DNA of 64,000 nt from Actinopolyspora xinjiangensis (lineage in GTDB: Bacteria; Actinomycetota; Actinomycetes; Mycobacteriales; Pseudonocardiaceae). Each line of letters begins with the position of its first letter. Position 1 is the first letter of the stretch. The DNA lies in assembly GCF_900104475.1 (NCBI RefSeq), contig NZ_FNJR01000011.1, forward strand, positions 62,001 to 126,000, given 5' to 3'. Position numbers and translations under genes: made by a program. Shown here one piece after another: positions 42,362 through 51,838 of this stretch. A model generated the notes under the pieces. That model had not been told where the DNA came from. It did no database searches and saw only the letters and a program-made list of their open reading frames with translations.

Positions 42362-43606
42362 TCACCCGAACATCGCCAGCAACGCCCGCTTGTCGGGCTT
42401 GCCCGGCCCCCGCAGCGGCAGCTCGTCCACCACCAGGAACCGTTTCGGGGCCGCCGCGGCCCCGAGGAGTCGCTTGACGAGCCCGTGCAGCTCCCGCTCG
42501 TCCGGCGCGGTGCGCTCGGGAACCACGGCCGCCAGCACCGCCTGTCCCCACTCCGGGTCGGGGCCACCCAGCACGCACGCCTCCCGGACGCCGGGGTGCT
42601 CGACCAGAGCGCGTTCCACCGAGCTCGGCACCACCTTGACGGCGCCGGTGACGATCATGTCGTCGGCCCGGCCCAGCACTTCGAGGTGTCCGTCGCGCCA
42701 CTGCCCGACATCGCCGGTGTGGAACCAGCCGCCCTCGAACGCCACACGCCCGGAGCCGTGACCGCCTTCGGATGAGTGGCCGCTGTTCGGGGAACGGCCG
42801 CTGTCGGGGGAGTGGCGATAACCACGAGCCAGTGTCGGCCCGGACAGGCTGATCCGCCCCGGTTCGGGCGACTCCACGTGAACCCCGACACCCGCAAGCG
42901 GGGTGCCGTCGTAGACGCAGCCGCCCGCCGTCTCGCTCATGCCGTAGGTGGTGATCGCGGTCACCCCAGCCGCACGTGCCCGTTCCAGCAGCGCGGGAGC
43001 GGTGGTGGCTCCGCCGACCAGTACCGCGTCGAAGCGGCGCAGCGCGCGGAGCCCGCGCGGATCGCTCGCCGGGTCCAGCAGCCGCGACAGCTGAGTGGGC
43101 ACCAGCGCCGTGTAGTGCCGGTGCACGGTGTCCAGCAGCGGTTCGGCCGCTTCGGCGAACGCCCCGGCCGTGAACCCCCCGCGCGTGTCGACCACGCCGG
43201 GCTCCAGCCCCGCCACGACCGAGCGGACCAGCACCTGAACCCCGGCGACGTGATGGGCGGGCATGGCCAGCAGCCACTGGCCGCGTCCGCCGAGGTGATC
43301 GTGGGTGGCCCGCGCCGAACTCCGCAGCGCGGAGGAGGACAGCAGCACCCCCTTCGGGGTTCCGGTCGACCCCGAGGTCGCGATCACGAGGGCGGTGGGA
43401 TCGTCCCCGGCGTCCTCGCCATCGCCCAGTGGCTCCCCGGCCCCGAGCGAACGGGCCGTCTCCCGGGCCGTGGGGTCGTCCGGCGCCAGCGGCAGCAGCG
43501 CGGGCCCCGTGCCGTCCAGCGCGGCACGCAGCTCCGGCAGCACCCCCGGGATCTCGTCCGGCTTTCGGGGAACGGTCAGGGTGCGGAGTTCTCTGACGCT
43601 GCTCAT
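42362..43606 (-). CDS. menE: o-Succinylbenzoate-CoA ligase
   Basis: 414 residues. AMP-forming ligase motif ATSGSTGTPKGVLLSS near residue 100, TYGMSETAGGCVYDG, GWFHTGDVG, and the C-terminal lysine in GKPDKRALL. It activates o-succinylbenzoate for ring closure by MenB. An unusual Ser/Gly/His-rich insertion (RHSPDSGRSPNSGHSSEGG) interrupts the region before GWFHTGD. ATG 43606 is preferred over longer frames because the conserved region begins just after it. Confidence 0.93.
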   Translation of the reverse strand: MSSVRELRTLTVPRKPDEIPGVLPELRAALDGTGPALLPLAPDDPTARETARSLGAGEPLGDGEDAGDDPTALVIATSGSTGTPKGVLLSSSALRSSARATHDHLGGRGQWLLAMPAHHVAGVQVLVRSVVAGLEPGVVDTRGGFTAGAFAEAAEPLLDTVHRHYTALVPTQLSRLLDPASDPRGLRALRRFDAVLVGGATTAPALLERARAAGVTAITTYGMSETAGGCVYDGTPLAGVGVHVESPEPGRISLSGPTLARGYRHSPDSGRSPNSGHSSEGGHGSGRVAFEGGWFHTGDVGQWRDGHLEVLGRADDMIVTGAVKVVPSSVERALVEHPGVREACVLGGPDPEWGQAVLAAVVPERTAPDERELHGLVKRLLGAAAAPKRFLVVDELPLRGPGKPDKRALLAMFG

Positions 43607-43700
43607 GGGGCCATTGTCCGCCCACCGAGCGGTTCGGGCGCGTGCCGCGTCGGTGGCGGTCGCCACGCGGAGTCGGTCGCCGCGCGGAGTCGTCGAGCGC

Positions 43701-43793
43701 GCACCGGTGGTAGGTGACGTCGGTGAACTCGCGACCCGCCACAGACCGCCACGCGGCCGGATCGAGGACCTGACGCAGTGCCGTGGCAGTCAC
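43701..43793 (-). pseudogene. menB: N-terminal fragment of menB
   Basis: From GTG 43793 the minus frame reads a 31-residue stretch including LDPAAWRSVAGREFTDVTYH, which resembles the start of naphthoate synthase (MenB). The resemblance stops abruptly before the active-site domain, and the following sequence leads into the menE leader. A complete menB must lie elsewhere if the pathway works. Confidence 0.6.
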
Positions 43794-43950
43794 CGCGGGA
43801 AACGGTTTCCGAACCCTCCCCACGCTCGGCCGTCCCCGCCCCGGGCAGGTGGTCGGGACCCGCGTCGTGCCCTCCGCTCCCGGTCCCGCGCACCGTCCCG
43901 GCTCCGCGAGCTCCGCCGCCCGACCTGCGAAAGTCGAGGTGAGGCACTGC

Positions 43951-43956
43951 TATAGA
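43951..43956 (+). promoter_or_regulatory. Candidate -10 for menD
   Basis: TATAGA, about 46 bases before the menD TTG. No convincing -35 element. The menE-menD gap (43607-44002) is otherwise occupied only by the menB fragment. Confidence 0.35.
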
Positions 43957-44002
43957 GTGACCGGCGGCCCACATTCGCTGTCGGAAGATCCCGGGTGATC
44001 GC

Positions 44003-45709
44003 TTGAATCCCGCAACGGCCCAGGCCGAGGTGATCGTCGACGAACTCGTGCGCGACGGGCTGCGTCACGCGGTGCTGTCCCCGGGGTCTCGCAACGCGGC
44101 ACTGGCCTTCGCGCTGCACGCGGCCGCGCGCCGGGAACGCCTCGCTCTGCACGTGCGCGTCGACGAGCGCAGTGCGGGTTATCTCGCGCTCGGCATCGCC
44201 GCCGCCACTGGTGAGCCGGTGGCCGTGGTCTGTACCTCCGGCACCGCCGCGACGAACCTGCACCCCGCCGTCACCGAGGCGGGGTACGCGGCCGTGCCAC
44301 TGCTCGTGCTCACCGCCGACCGCCCGCCCGAGCTGCGCGCCGCCGGGGCCAATCAGACCATCGACCAGCACGGTCTCTACACCACCTCGGTGCGCTGGTT
44401 CGGCGAGCTGGCGGTGGCCGAGAACCGACCGGGCCAGAACGCCTACTGGCGCAGCCAGATCTGCCGCGCGGTGCACGCGGCGCTCGGCGGATCGCGCCCC
44501 GCCGCGCCGGTACACCTCAACCTGCCGTTCCGGGAACCGCTGGTGCCCGACGAGCCCATCGCCACGGGAACGGACGAGCCGGAGGGCGCCGCGTCGGAGT
44601 GGTGCGAATCCCTGGCGGGACGGGACGATCGGCGCCCCTGGACCGAGTTCGCCGCGCCGGAACCCGAGACCGCGCTCCTCCGGCCGCGTTCGCCGCACGG
44701 TCTGGTGCTGCTGGCCGAACACGCCCACGAGCACGAGCTCGACTGGGCGGTGCGGCTGGGCTGGCCGGTGCTCTCGGAGACCGGTGGGGTGGGCGCCGGT
44801 GGTGAGACCCTCCTGCCCACCGGGATGTGGCTGCTGAACCTCGCCGAGTTCCTCCGCGCCCACCGGCCGGAGCAGGTCGTCTGCGTCGGCAGGCCGACCG
44901 TGTTCCGTCAGGTGCAGCGGTTGCTGGCCGACAGCGGGGTGGAGACCCTCCTGCTGTACGGGGGGCACGACGCCTGGCCGGCCCCCGCCCACGACGTCTC
45001 GCGGGTCGCGGACTCGGTGGATCCTTCCCCGGTGACCCCTGATCCGGAGTGGCTGGAGACCTGGCGTGCCGCCGACCAGAAGGCGGGCACGGAACTGGCC
45101 GCCGCGCTCGCCCGGGAGTCCCGGCCGTACGGCCCCGTGGTCGCCGCCCGGGTGCTGGACGCGCTGCCTGCCGGGGCGACGCTGCTGGTGGGCTCGTCGA
45201 ATCCCACGCGCGACGTGGCGTTGTCCGCCAGGCGGCGTGCTGATGTGCGGGTGCACCGCAACCGCGGCGTGGCGGGCATAGACGGCACGGTTTCCACGGC
45301 CATCGGCGTGGCGCTGGCCCGGCGGAGCCCCACCTACGCGCTGTTGGGGGACCTGACCTTCCTGCACGACGCGAACGGCCTGCTGCTGGGACCGCACGAG
45401 CGGCGGCCGGACCTGACGATGGTGGTCTGCAACGACGACGGCGGCGGGATCTTCTCGCTGTTGGAACAGGGCCATCCGAACCACGCCGAGCCGTTCGAGC
45501 GCGTCTTCGGCACCCCGCACGGCACCGACCTGGCCGCGCTGTGCGCGGCGCACGGCGTGTCGCACCGGCTGGTGGACGAGACGGAGCTCGGGGAGGCGCT
45601 GCGGTACCGGCCCGGGCTCCGGGTGATCGAGGTCCGCACCCCGCGCGACGGGCTGCGCGAACTGCACCAGCGGCTGTCCGAGGCAGTGTCGTCCGCTGTG
45701 CTCGGGTGA
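44003..45709 (+). CDS. menD: 2-succinyl-5-enolpyruvyl-6-hydroxy-3-cyclohexene-1-carboxylate synthase
   Basis: 568 residues, thiamine diphosphate enzyme that joins isochorismate and 2-oxoglutarate. N-terminus LSPGSRNAALAFAL, DERSAGYLALGIA (the activating Glu region), CTSGTAATNLHPAV. The C-terminal ThDP/Mg motif is LLGDLTFLHDANGLLL, and VVCNDDGGGIFSLLEQ follows. TTG start, chosen because the conserved N-terminus begins at once; ATG or GTG codons nearby are out of frame. Confidence 0.95.
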   Translation: MNPATAQAEVIVDELVRDGLRHAVLSPGSRNAALAFALHAAARRERLALHVRVDERSAGYLALGIAAATGEPVAVVCTSGTAATNLHPAVTEAGYAAVPLLVLTADRPPELRAAGANQTIDQHGLYTTSVRWFGELAVAENRPGQNAYWRSQICRAVHAALGGSRPAAPVHLNLPFREPLVPDEPIATGTDEPEGAASEWCESLAGRDDRRPWTEFAAPEPETALLRPRSPHGLVLLAEHAHEHELDWAVRLGWPVLSETGGVGAGGETLLPTGMWLLNLAEFLRAHRPEQVVCVGRPTVFRQVQRLLADSGVETLLLYGGHDAWPAPAHDVSRVADSVDPSPVTPDPEWLETWRAADQKAGTELAAALARESRPYGPVVAARVLDALPAGATLLVGSSNPTRDVALSARRRADVRVHRNRGVAGIDGTVSTAIGVALARRSPTYALLGDLTFLHDANGLLLGPHERRPDLTMVVCNDDGGGIFSLLEQGHPNHAEPFERVFGTPHGTDLAALCAAHGVSHRLVDETELGEALRYRPGLRVIEVRTPRDGLRELHQRLSEAVSSAVLG

Positions 45710-45883
45710 GCGGGAAGGCTCGGGCGTGTGGGAAGTGCTCGTGATCGCCCGCTGTCGGCGGTCGGGCGAACACCCTTCGTGGTGGTCCGGTGTCGGTGCG
45801 AGACTGTCCGCTCGGAGGTCGCCTCTCGCGCCGACCGTGCGCGAGGCCCGCCAGTGAGACAGCCGCGCTTTCCGGGAGACGAC

Positions 45884-46174
45884 ATGACCCGTCTTTACAC
45901 CGCCGAGGAAATCACGGACCAGCGTTTCGAACCGGTCCTCGACAGTGACCGGGGGATCATCGGGTACGAGCTCTTCGTGGCCGGGGACCACCTGGGCAGC
46001 GTCATGTACGATCCCGAGCGGCGGGGATGGATCCCCTACACGACCTACACCGACGTTCCGATACCCCACCGACGTGGTCCGATCGCCTCCACCAGCGTGG
46101 AGGCCGTGCTCGACCTGCTTCACAACCTGCGGGACCACGACCACATCGGCCCGGCTCCGCCCGGCCGGGAATGA
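45884..46174 (+). CDS. Small hypothetical protein
   Basis: 96 residues. GGGAG precedes ATG. Contains FEPVLDSDRGIIGYELFVAG and HLGSVMYDPERRGWIPY, a compact alpha/beta pattern seen in small actinobacterial proteins of unknown role. Follows menD after 174 bases. Confidence 0.6.
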   Translation: MTRLYTAEEITDQRFEPVLDSDRGIIGYELFVAGDHLGSVMYDPERRGWIPYTTYTDVPIPHRRGPIASTSVEAVLDLLHNLRDHDHIGPAPPGRE

Positions 46175-46444
46175 CGGCTCCTCGCGGAACGGTTCGTCCC
46201 GCACCGCACGCACCCCGGTGCCGCCGACGAGCGGCGGGGGACGCGACATCCGTGTCGGCGTCGCCGTGAGCCGTCCGGGGAATCCGGTGGGAATCGTTCG
46301 GCGGGAATCGCCGTGAGGGCGGCCGCGGTTTTTCGGCGTCGCTGAATGAGCCGGACTCGTTCGAACTCTGATTCGGGATGCGTGCCGGACGATTTCGGAG
46401 GGGCGGGGACTGTACTGTCCACTTCGACACGTGGTGCCGAAACG

Positions 46445-46515
46445 GATTCGGAATAAACCCGAATCACCGTGGGATTCTCCCGGTTCACGTGGAAGCGAAT
46501 GGGAGAATCCACGGT
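46445..46515. terminator. Two tandem stem-loops
   Basis: GATTCGG/CCGAATC (46445-46465) and then a longer one, ACCGTGGGATTCTCCC against GGGAGAATCCACGGT (46466-46515, one bulged G, 19-base loop). They lie at the 3' end of the minus-strand secreted-protein gene and after the plus-strand gene at 45884, so they may end transcription from both sides. The rest of 46175-46551 shows no gene. Confidence 0.6.
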
Positions 46516-46551
46516 GAGGTCAACCGGTCAGCCCGGTTGTGGCGAGTGCCG

Positions 46552-47154
46552 TCAGCCGATGGTGTAGCTGCCCTCGAACGGAGCCTGCTTCAGCCCGCCG
46601 GTGAAGGAGCCCGCCGTGCAGGACGCCCCGGCCGAGAACAGGTCCACGGAGAAGGTGCCCTCCAAACGCTCGCCTTCGAGGGGGCCTTCCGTGACGTAGC
46701 CTTCGAAGCGCGCCTCGTTGAGGGTCTGGCCGCTCATGGTCAGGCTGACGGTGCTCTTACTGGTACTGCCGTCGTCGTACTTCCAGGTGATCTTGGCCGT
46801 GCCGTCGACTCCGTCACCGGCGCCGACCTCGCAGGACATCTTGGCCGTGAAGGAACCGGTGAAGGTGCCGGAGACGATCCCGGTGTCGGCCAGGTCGGTG
46901 CACTTCTTGTTCTCGCCGTCGAACTGCACCGTGCTCCGCTTGGGGACCGGCATCAGGCCGGGAGTGAAGTTGGCGTTCCCCCCGGACGCGCAGTGCACCG
47001 AGACATCCTGCCGCGAGTCCGATACGGACTCGCCCTGCGCGGCAGGGGCTACCATCGTGATCCCGGCGGCGCAGAGCAGGCTCGCCGCGAGAGCCGTACC
47101 GAATTTGCGGTTACCCGAGCGGTTGCCGGAGATCCCGGAAACGCTTTCGGACAT
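46552..47154 (-). CDS. Secreted protein of unknown function
   Basis: 200 residues. Signal peptide with hydrophobic core ALAASLLCAAGITMVAPAAQ, cleaved near residue 43. The mature part is rich in Gly/Ser/Thr with alternating strands (SGTFTGSFTAKMSCEVG, TAKITWKYDDGSTSK) and four cysteines, suggesting a beta-sandwich. No catalytic motif. GGAGCC precedes ATG. Confidence 0.75.
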   Translation of the reverse strand: MSESVSGISGNRSGNRKFGTALAASLLCAAGITMVAPAAQGESVSDSRQDVSVHCASGGNANFTPGLMPVPKRSTVQFDGENKKCTDLADTGIVSGTFTGSFTAKMSCEVGAGDGVDGTAKITWKYDDGSTSKSTVSLTMSGQTLNEARFEGYVTEGPLEGERLEGTFSVDLFSAGASCTAGSFTGGLKQAPFEGSYTIG

Positions 47155-47472
47155 TGTCAGGCTCCGTTCTGAAACAACTTCGCTTTTTTGCTTTCCTGTT
47201 CGGTGACCGAATGCGAGAGGTTCGCCGTATCCTTCGATCACCGGAATCGATTCCGCCAGAAAGCGCAGTGTGGCCGCAAGGATTTTCACCCGCTCGTGCG
47301 GTAGCGGTGCTTCTTCGGAGGATTCGCCCACCACCCGGTGTCCGACAGGCACTCGACCATTGCCGGTTCCGCCCATCTCGGCGGCAAATCCCGTGATCCG
47401 CGCGTGCTGTTCTCGGCCCCGGCGCGGCGATAGCGTCGCCCGCTGATCCGGAGCGAACGCGCTCCGCGTGCG

Positions 47473-47478
47473 TATGAT
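47473..47478 (+). promoter_or_regulatory. -10 element of the aminopeptidase gene
   Basis: TATGAT, followed 44 bases later by the TTG start at 47523, with AGGAG in between at 47511-47515. A GTG eight bases after TATGAT (47487) is in frame, but the ribosome site and signal peptide favour the TTG. The rest of 47155-47472 shows no gene. Confidence 0.55.
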
Positions 47479-47522
47479 CACTTGGTGTGTTCCGGATCGA
47501 GCACCGTGTTAGGAGTTGTCAC

Positions 47523-49043
47523 TTGTTGCGGAGACGAGCGCTACGTACCGCTGTCGCCACCTGCGCCGCGACGGCGGTTCTCGCGACTCCGGCGCTGGCG
47601 GGAACCGGCGGTGCCGGTGCGCCCGGTGTCGGGGATTCGTACTTCCCGAAGGCCGGCAACGGCGGCTACGACGTGTCCCACTACGACATAAGGCTGCGCT
47701 ACCAACCGGAGAACGACCTGCTGCGCGGCACCACGACCAACGAGGCCGAGACCACCGAGAGGTTGAGTTCGTTCAACCTGGATTTCGCGCTCGAGATCCG
47801 TTCCGTGCGGGTCAACGGCGCGCCCGCCCGGGTCGAGCGGCAGGACGCCACCGAGGTGACCGTCACGCCGAAACGCGCCCTGCCCGAGGGCAGCCTGGCC
47901 ACGTTCGTGGTCAGCTACGCGGACAAGCCATCCACAGTGGAGGTGAACGGCGAGACTCCCTGGAAGCGCACGGCGGACGGCGCCGTCGCCGTAGGACAGC
48001 CCCGGATCGCGGAGTGGTGGTTCCCCGGCAGCGACCACCCCTCGGACAAGGCCTCCTTCGACATCTCGGTCGCCGTGCCGAACGGGACGGAGGTGCTCTC
48101 CAACGGCAGGATGACCGCTCGTACCCGCTTGGGCGGTTGGACCAGGTGGAACTGGCGGATGCCCAGCCCCAGCGCCACCTACCTGGCCTTCCTGGCCATA
48201 GGTCAGTACGACGTGCACAGCAAGAAGGGCGCCTTCGACCAGCCGATGGTCACCGCCTACGCCGACGACCTCGGCGAGCTGCGGGGAGCGGCCGAAGCCA
48301 GCCTGGAACGCACCCCGGAGATCCTGGACTTCCTCTCCGAACTCGTCGGTCCCTACCCGTTCGAGAGCCAGGGCGGCGTGGTGCCCGCCGAGGGCCTCGG
48401 CTTCGCGCTGGAGAACCAGACCAGGCCCGTCTACAGCCCCAACTTCTTCCGGATCGGCTCCAACACCTCGGTGGTCACCCACGAGCTGGCGCACCAGTGG
48501 TTCGGGAACTCGGTGGCGTTGGAGGACTGGTCGAGCATCTGGCTCAACGAGGGCTTCGCGAGCTACGCCGAGTGGCTGTGGGCCGAGCACCAGGGCAACG
48601 GGACGGCCCAACAACTGTTCGACCACTACTACTCCTCCTACCCGGCCGACTCGCCGTTCTGGCGGTTCACACCCGGTGATCCCGGTAAGGAGAGCCTGTT
48701 CCACGCCTCGGTGTACAACCGGGGGGCGATGACGCTGCACGCACTGCGCGAGCGCATCGGCGACGAGGCCATGCTGGAGACCGTGCGGACCTGGTTCGAG
48801 CGGAAGCGGGGCGGTAACGCCACCGTGTCCGAGTTCGTCGAGCTCACCGAGCGGATCTCCGGGCAGCGACTGGACGGTTTCTTCGACGAGTGGTTGTTCA
48901 GCGAGGGCAAACCGCGGGTCGGTGTCGAGACCGGAGTCGCCCGGACGGCTTCGGCGAGATCCGCCGACGCTCCCGAGCCGAAGGCGGTCGAACGGCTGGA
49001 CCACACCCACGAGCTGCTGGCCCGCGCGCACCGGCGGGGCTGA
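47523..49043 (+). CDS. Secreted M1-family zinc aminopeptidase
   Basis: 506 residues. From TTG 47523 the product begins LLRRRALRTAVATCAATAVL and has a clean signal peptide ending ATPALA. The zinc motif is HELAHQWFG with the third ligand in WLNEGFASYAEW. GFALENQT takes the place of the usual GAMEN exopeptidase motif. The C-terminal helical domain is short compared with full M1 enzymes. Likely cleaves N-terminal residues from extracellular peptides. Confidence 0.92.
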   Translation: MLRRRALRTAVATCAATAVLATPALAGTGGAGAPGVGDSYFPKAGNGGYDVSHYDIRLRYQPENDLLRGTTTNEAETTERLSSFNLDFALEIRSVRVNGAPARVERQDATEVTVTPKRALPEGSLATFVVSYADKPSTVEVNGETPWKRTADGAVAVGQPRIAEWWFPGSDHPSDKASFDISVAVPNGTEVLSNGRMTARTRLGGWTRWNWRMPSPSATYLAFLAIGQYDVHSKKGAFDQPMVTAYADDLGELRGAAEASLERTPEILDFLSELVGPYPFESQGGVVPAEGLGFALENQTRPVYSPNFFRIGSNTSVVTHELAHQWFGNSVALEDWSSIWLNEGFASYAEWLWAEHQGNGTAQQLFDHYYSSYPADSPFWRFTPGDPGKESLFHASVYNRGAMTLHALRERIGDEAMLETVRTWFERKRGGNATVSEFVELTERISGQRLDGFFDEWLFSEGKPRVGVETGVARTASARSADAPEPKAVERLDHTHELLARAHRRG

Positions 49044-49063
49044 CACCCCGGGAGCGCTCGACG

Positions 49064-49099
49064 ACCGTCCCCGTCCGGCGCGCGGCGGGGACGGTTCTT
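49064..49099 (+). terminator. Rho-independent-type terminator after the aminopeptidase
   Basis: Perfect stem ACCGTCCCCG / CGGGGACGGT with 12-base loop followed by TCTT. Confidence 0.72.
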
Positions 49100-49290
49100 C
49101 CGGCCCGCCGGGTGCGTGGGAGTCGTACCTTCGCGTGAACTTCGAGCCCGAGAGCTGTTCCGTGCCGTGATCCCGCCGATAATCTCCGTGCGGAGGGTGT
49201 TCGGCCCGGCCGGTGCGGGCTTTCGGAGCGGAACTCCGGTACGGGAGTTCGACGGTGGAGCCCGGGCGGTGTCGTCGTGCGTGGTGGAGT

Positions 49291-49509
49291 GTGGAGGTCC
49301 GAAAGGGAATGCTGTTGCGGGACGAGGGATCCGGCCAACTCAACCCGACCGGGGCGAGGGTGCTGCGTGATCTGCTCAACGGCGAGGAACCCGAACGCGT
49401 GACTGAGAAGCTGGTCATCGCCTACCGGGTGGATCGGCGGACGGCGGCCGACGACGTGAACGCGGTGCTGGAGAAGCTGCACGCGGCGCGGCTCGTCGAC
49501 GCGGAGTGA
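49291..49509 (+). CDS. PqqD-like small protein (RiPP recognition element type)
   Basis: 72 residues. MLLRDEGSGQLNPTGARVLR is the PqqD hallmark (LNxTGA), followed by the helix-turn-helix-like LVIAYRVDRRTAADDVNAVL. Such domains bind leader peptides of ribosomal peptides for radical SAM or lasso enzymes. No precursor or maturase is adjacent; the nearest radical SAM genes are in the island 17-26 kb away. The start is uncertain: GTG 49291 or ATG 49309. Confidence 0.7.
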   Translation: MEVRKGMLLRDEGSGQLNPTGARVLRDLLNGEEPERVTEKLVIAYRVDRRTAADDVNAVLEKLHAARLVDAE

Positions 49510-49549
49510 GGACTCCACCGGTTTTCCCGGGGGAACCGCTCGCTCGGGA

Positions 49550-50836
49550 TCAACACACCCCTTCCAACGCCTCCCGTACGGGAAGCAGCTTCGCCTCCGC
49601 CTCGGTCACCTCCGTGTCCGGATCGGAGTCCGGGACCACGCCGCACCCCGCGAACAGCCGAGCTCGCGAGCCCTCGCCCGAGTGCCACGTGATCCGCGCG
49701 CAGCGCAACGCGATGCCGAACTCGCCGTTGCCGTCGGCATCCACCCAGCCGACCGGTCCCGAGTAGCGTTCCCGGTCCATCTCCTCCAGCTCCTCGATCA
49801 ACTCGATCGCGCTGGAAGTGGGGGTGCCTCCCACGGCGGCCGTGGGATGCACCGCCTGTACCAGGCGAAGCAGGCCCGCGTGGCCGCTCTGCGCGAGCAT
49901 CGGGTCCAGTTGGCCGGAGACGTCCGAGGCCAGGTGCATCACGTTGCGCAGCCGCAACACCTCCGGGGTGGCGGGTACCTCCAGCTCCTTGCAGAAAGGT
50001 TCCAGCCCGTGCGCCAGGGAACGCACCGCGTAGGTGTGCTCTCCCCGGTTCTTGGCTGAGCCGAGCAGTTCGGCCATCAACTGCCGCTGGGTGCGCCCGT
50101 CGCGTGGCCACGCCGTGCCCGCCAGCACGCGGGAGCTGACCTCGTTGCCGTTGCGCTGCAGCAGTAATTCCGGGGTGGCCCCCACCAGGCCGTCCACCGC
50201 GAACGTCCAGCACCCCGGGTAGCGCCTGCCCAGGTTGCCCAGCATGTACCGCGGACTCAGCGGTTCCGTGGTGGTGGCGATCAGGTCGTGGGCCAGTACC
50301 ACCTTGCTGAGCTCCGTGGAACCGCGCATCCGGCGCACCGCCTCGGCAACGGCCTGGCGGTAGCGCGTGGTGGGAAACTCGCCGTCGCCGTACCGGACGG
50401 TCCCGGGGGAGCGCGCCGGGACGGCGGGTGACAACCGGCGTTCGTGATCGCCGATCGTGGTGATCCAGCGCACGCCGCCGCGTTGTCCGACCACCACCTC
50501 GGGAACGATCAGCACGGAGGAACCGGGATCGTCGCCGAAGGCGATGCTGGCGAACGCCACCGGGCCCGTTCCCGGCAGCTCCACCTCGTCGTCGACCTCC
50601 ATGCGCGCCGCCAGCCGTTGCCACCGCCTGTCCGCCTCGACGAACCGCTCGGTGTGCCCCGTCTCGATGCGCAGTGCCTCCCCCCAGCCGACCAGCCCCT
50701 CACCGTGCCGGGTCCAGCAAAGCGGACCCGAATCGGGTGATATCCCTTCGGGCAACAGGTCCAAAAGATCGTAGCGTCCCTCTTGAGGCGGAACCCTACG
50801 TGTGCGGACAGTCAGATTGTGCTGGAAGTGGTCCAC
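49550..50836 (-). CDS. menF: Isochorismate synthase
   Basis: 428 residues from GTG 50836. Chorismate-enzyme motifs: STELSKVVLAHDL, GCWTFAVDGLVGATPELL, GTAWPRDG, HLASDVSGQL, VHPTAAVGGTP, and RYSGPVGWVDADGNGEFGIA. It converts chorismate to isochorismate for menaquinone (MenF role); a siderophore role is possible but no such genes are near. The GTG lies 6 bases after TACCCT, consistent with a leaderless message; upstream codons are not conserved. Confidence 0.9.
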   Translation of the reverse strand: MDHFQHNLTVRTRRVPPQEGRYDLLDLLPEGISPDSGPLCWTRHGEGLVGWGEALRIETGHTERFVEADRRWQRLAARMEVDDEVELPGTGPVAFASIAFGDDPGSSVLIVPEVVVGQRGGVRWITTIGDHERRLSPAVPARSPGTVRYGDGEFPTTRYRQAVAEAVRRMRGSTELSKVVLAHDLIATTTEPLSPRYMLGNLGRRYPGCWTFAVDGLVGATPELLLQRNGNEVSSRVLAGTAWPRDGRTQRQLMAELLGSAKNRGEHTYAVRSLAHGLEPFCKELEVPATPEVLRLRNVMHLASDVSGQLDPMLAQSGHAGLLRLVQAVHPTAAVGGTPTSSAIELIEELEEMDRERYSGPVGWVDADGNGEFGIALRCARITWHSGEGSRARLFAGCGVVPDSDPDTEVTEAEAKLLPVREALEGVC

Positions 50837-50848
50837 GTTTCGAGGGTA
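50837..50848 (-). promoter_or_regulatory. Candidate -10 of a leaderless menF transcript
   Basis: Minus-strand TACCCT (50848-50843) followed by 6 bases and GTG 50836. Same layout as upstream of ccdA and the DUF4229 gene. Confidence 0.5.
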
Positions 50849-51048
50849 GGTCTCCTGCGACTCCGTCGGGTGACACCCACCTCGCGCGTGCCCGCTGCCA
50901 CACGGGCCGACCCGGGAGAATCCGGGGCTTCCTTCGAGGAGAGCGCTCCGCTCTCCCGCCGCGAGCGGCGGGACGGCTCCCGGCGCACCGTCCTCCCGAA
51001 CGGGTCGTCTCGTGGTCCGTTCCCCGGGGAGCACTACAATCACGGGTC

Positions 51049-51576
51049 GTGACTGGCGATACGCACGCGGAACGGACGGTCGATACCGCGGAACCGGGCC
51101 CGGGCGACGACCGTTCGGCAGCGCGGCGGTCCCCTCGGGGGTTCCGAGCGCTCGCGCCGTCGCTGGTGCTCGCGGTGGGCGGATTCCTCACCGCGCTGGG
51201 GTTGGCACTGCTGCTGGCCTGCCACCTCAACGACCGCAGCATCGAGCGGAACATGGGGACCGCGTCGGCCGAGGTCGTGGAGAAGTCCTACCTGCGGGCG
51301 GTGGTGCGCTTCAACACCGACAGCGGCCGGGTCTACGTTCCGCCGGGCGGGGTGCTCTACCCCATGGAACTGCAGGAGGGGCAGCTGGTCAGCGTCGAGT
51401 TCGACAAGACCGATCCCGACCTGGTGCGCGTCGCGGGCAGGGACGTGTCGGTGGCGTTGTTGCCGGTCGGCAGCGCGCTGGCCGTGGTGTGGGCACTCGT
51501 GCTGCCCGGCTACTGGCTGTCGCGGCGCAACCGGCCGAACCGAGGGACTCCGTCCGCCCGGTCGAACGGAGCGTGA
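51049..51576 (+). CDS. DUF3592-like membrane protein
   Basis: 175 residues. Membrane helices at about 38-60 and 135-158 flank an outer beta-rich domain (ASAEVVEKSYLRAVVRFNTD; VEFDKTDPDLVRVAG). This is the DUF3592 layout; function unknown. The GTG lies 8 bases after TACAAT (51035-51040), suggesting a leaderless or nearly leaderless transcript. Divergent from menF. Confidence 0.75.
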   Translation: MTGDTHAERTVDTAEPGPGDDRSAARRSPRGFRALAPSLVLAVGGFLTALGLALLLACHLNDRSIERNMGTASAEVVEKSYLRAVVRFNTDSGRVYVPPGGVLYPMELQEGQLVSVEFDKTDPDLVRVAGRDVSVALLPVGSALAVVWALVLPGYWLSRRNRPNRGTPSARSNGA

Positions 51577-51838
51577 TCACTCGTTCACTCACTCGGTTGG
51601 GGAACTCGGAGCACGGTGGGAGAATGGCGCTGTGATCCGGCGCTGTCGGCCGAAGCCCGGCTGCCCGGCCCGGTGAGACGGAGGCCGCCGCTGGAGCGAG
51701 TTCCCAGCGACGGAAGTTCCCAGCGGCGAAGGCCCGCTGTGGGCGGACCGGTGGCCACGACTTCGGGCGGGGGAGTTCGTCTCTCCCGGCGCCCGGTTCA
51801 CACACCGGTATCCGACCACCTACGCGTGCTCACGCCAC

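Noticed and set aside
43603-43974. Minus-strand frame covering the menE-menD gap
   Set aside because: No motif; the only family-like sequence in the gap is in another frame (the menB fragment).
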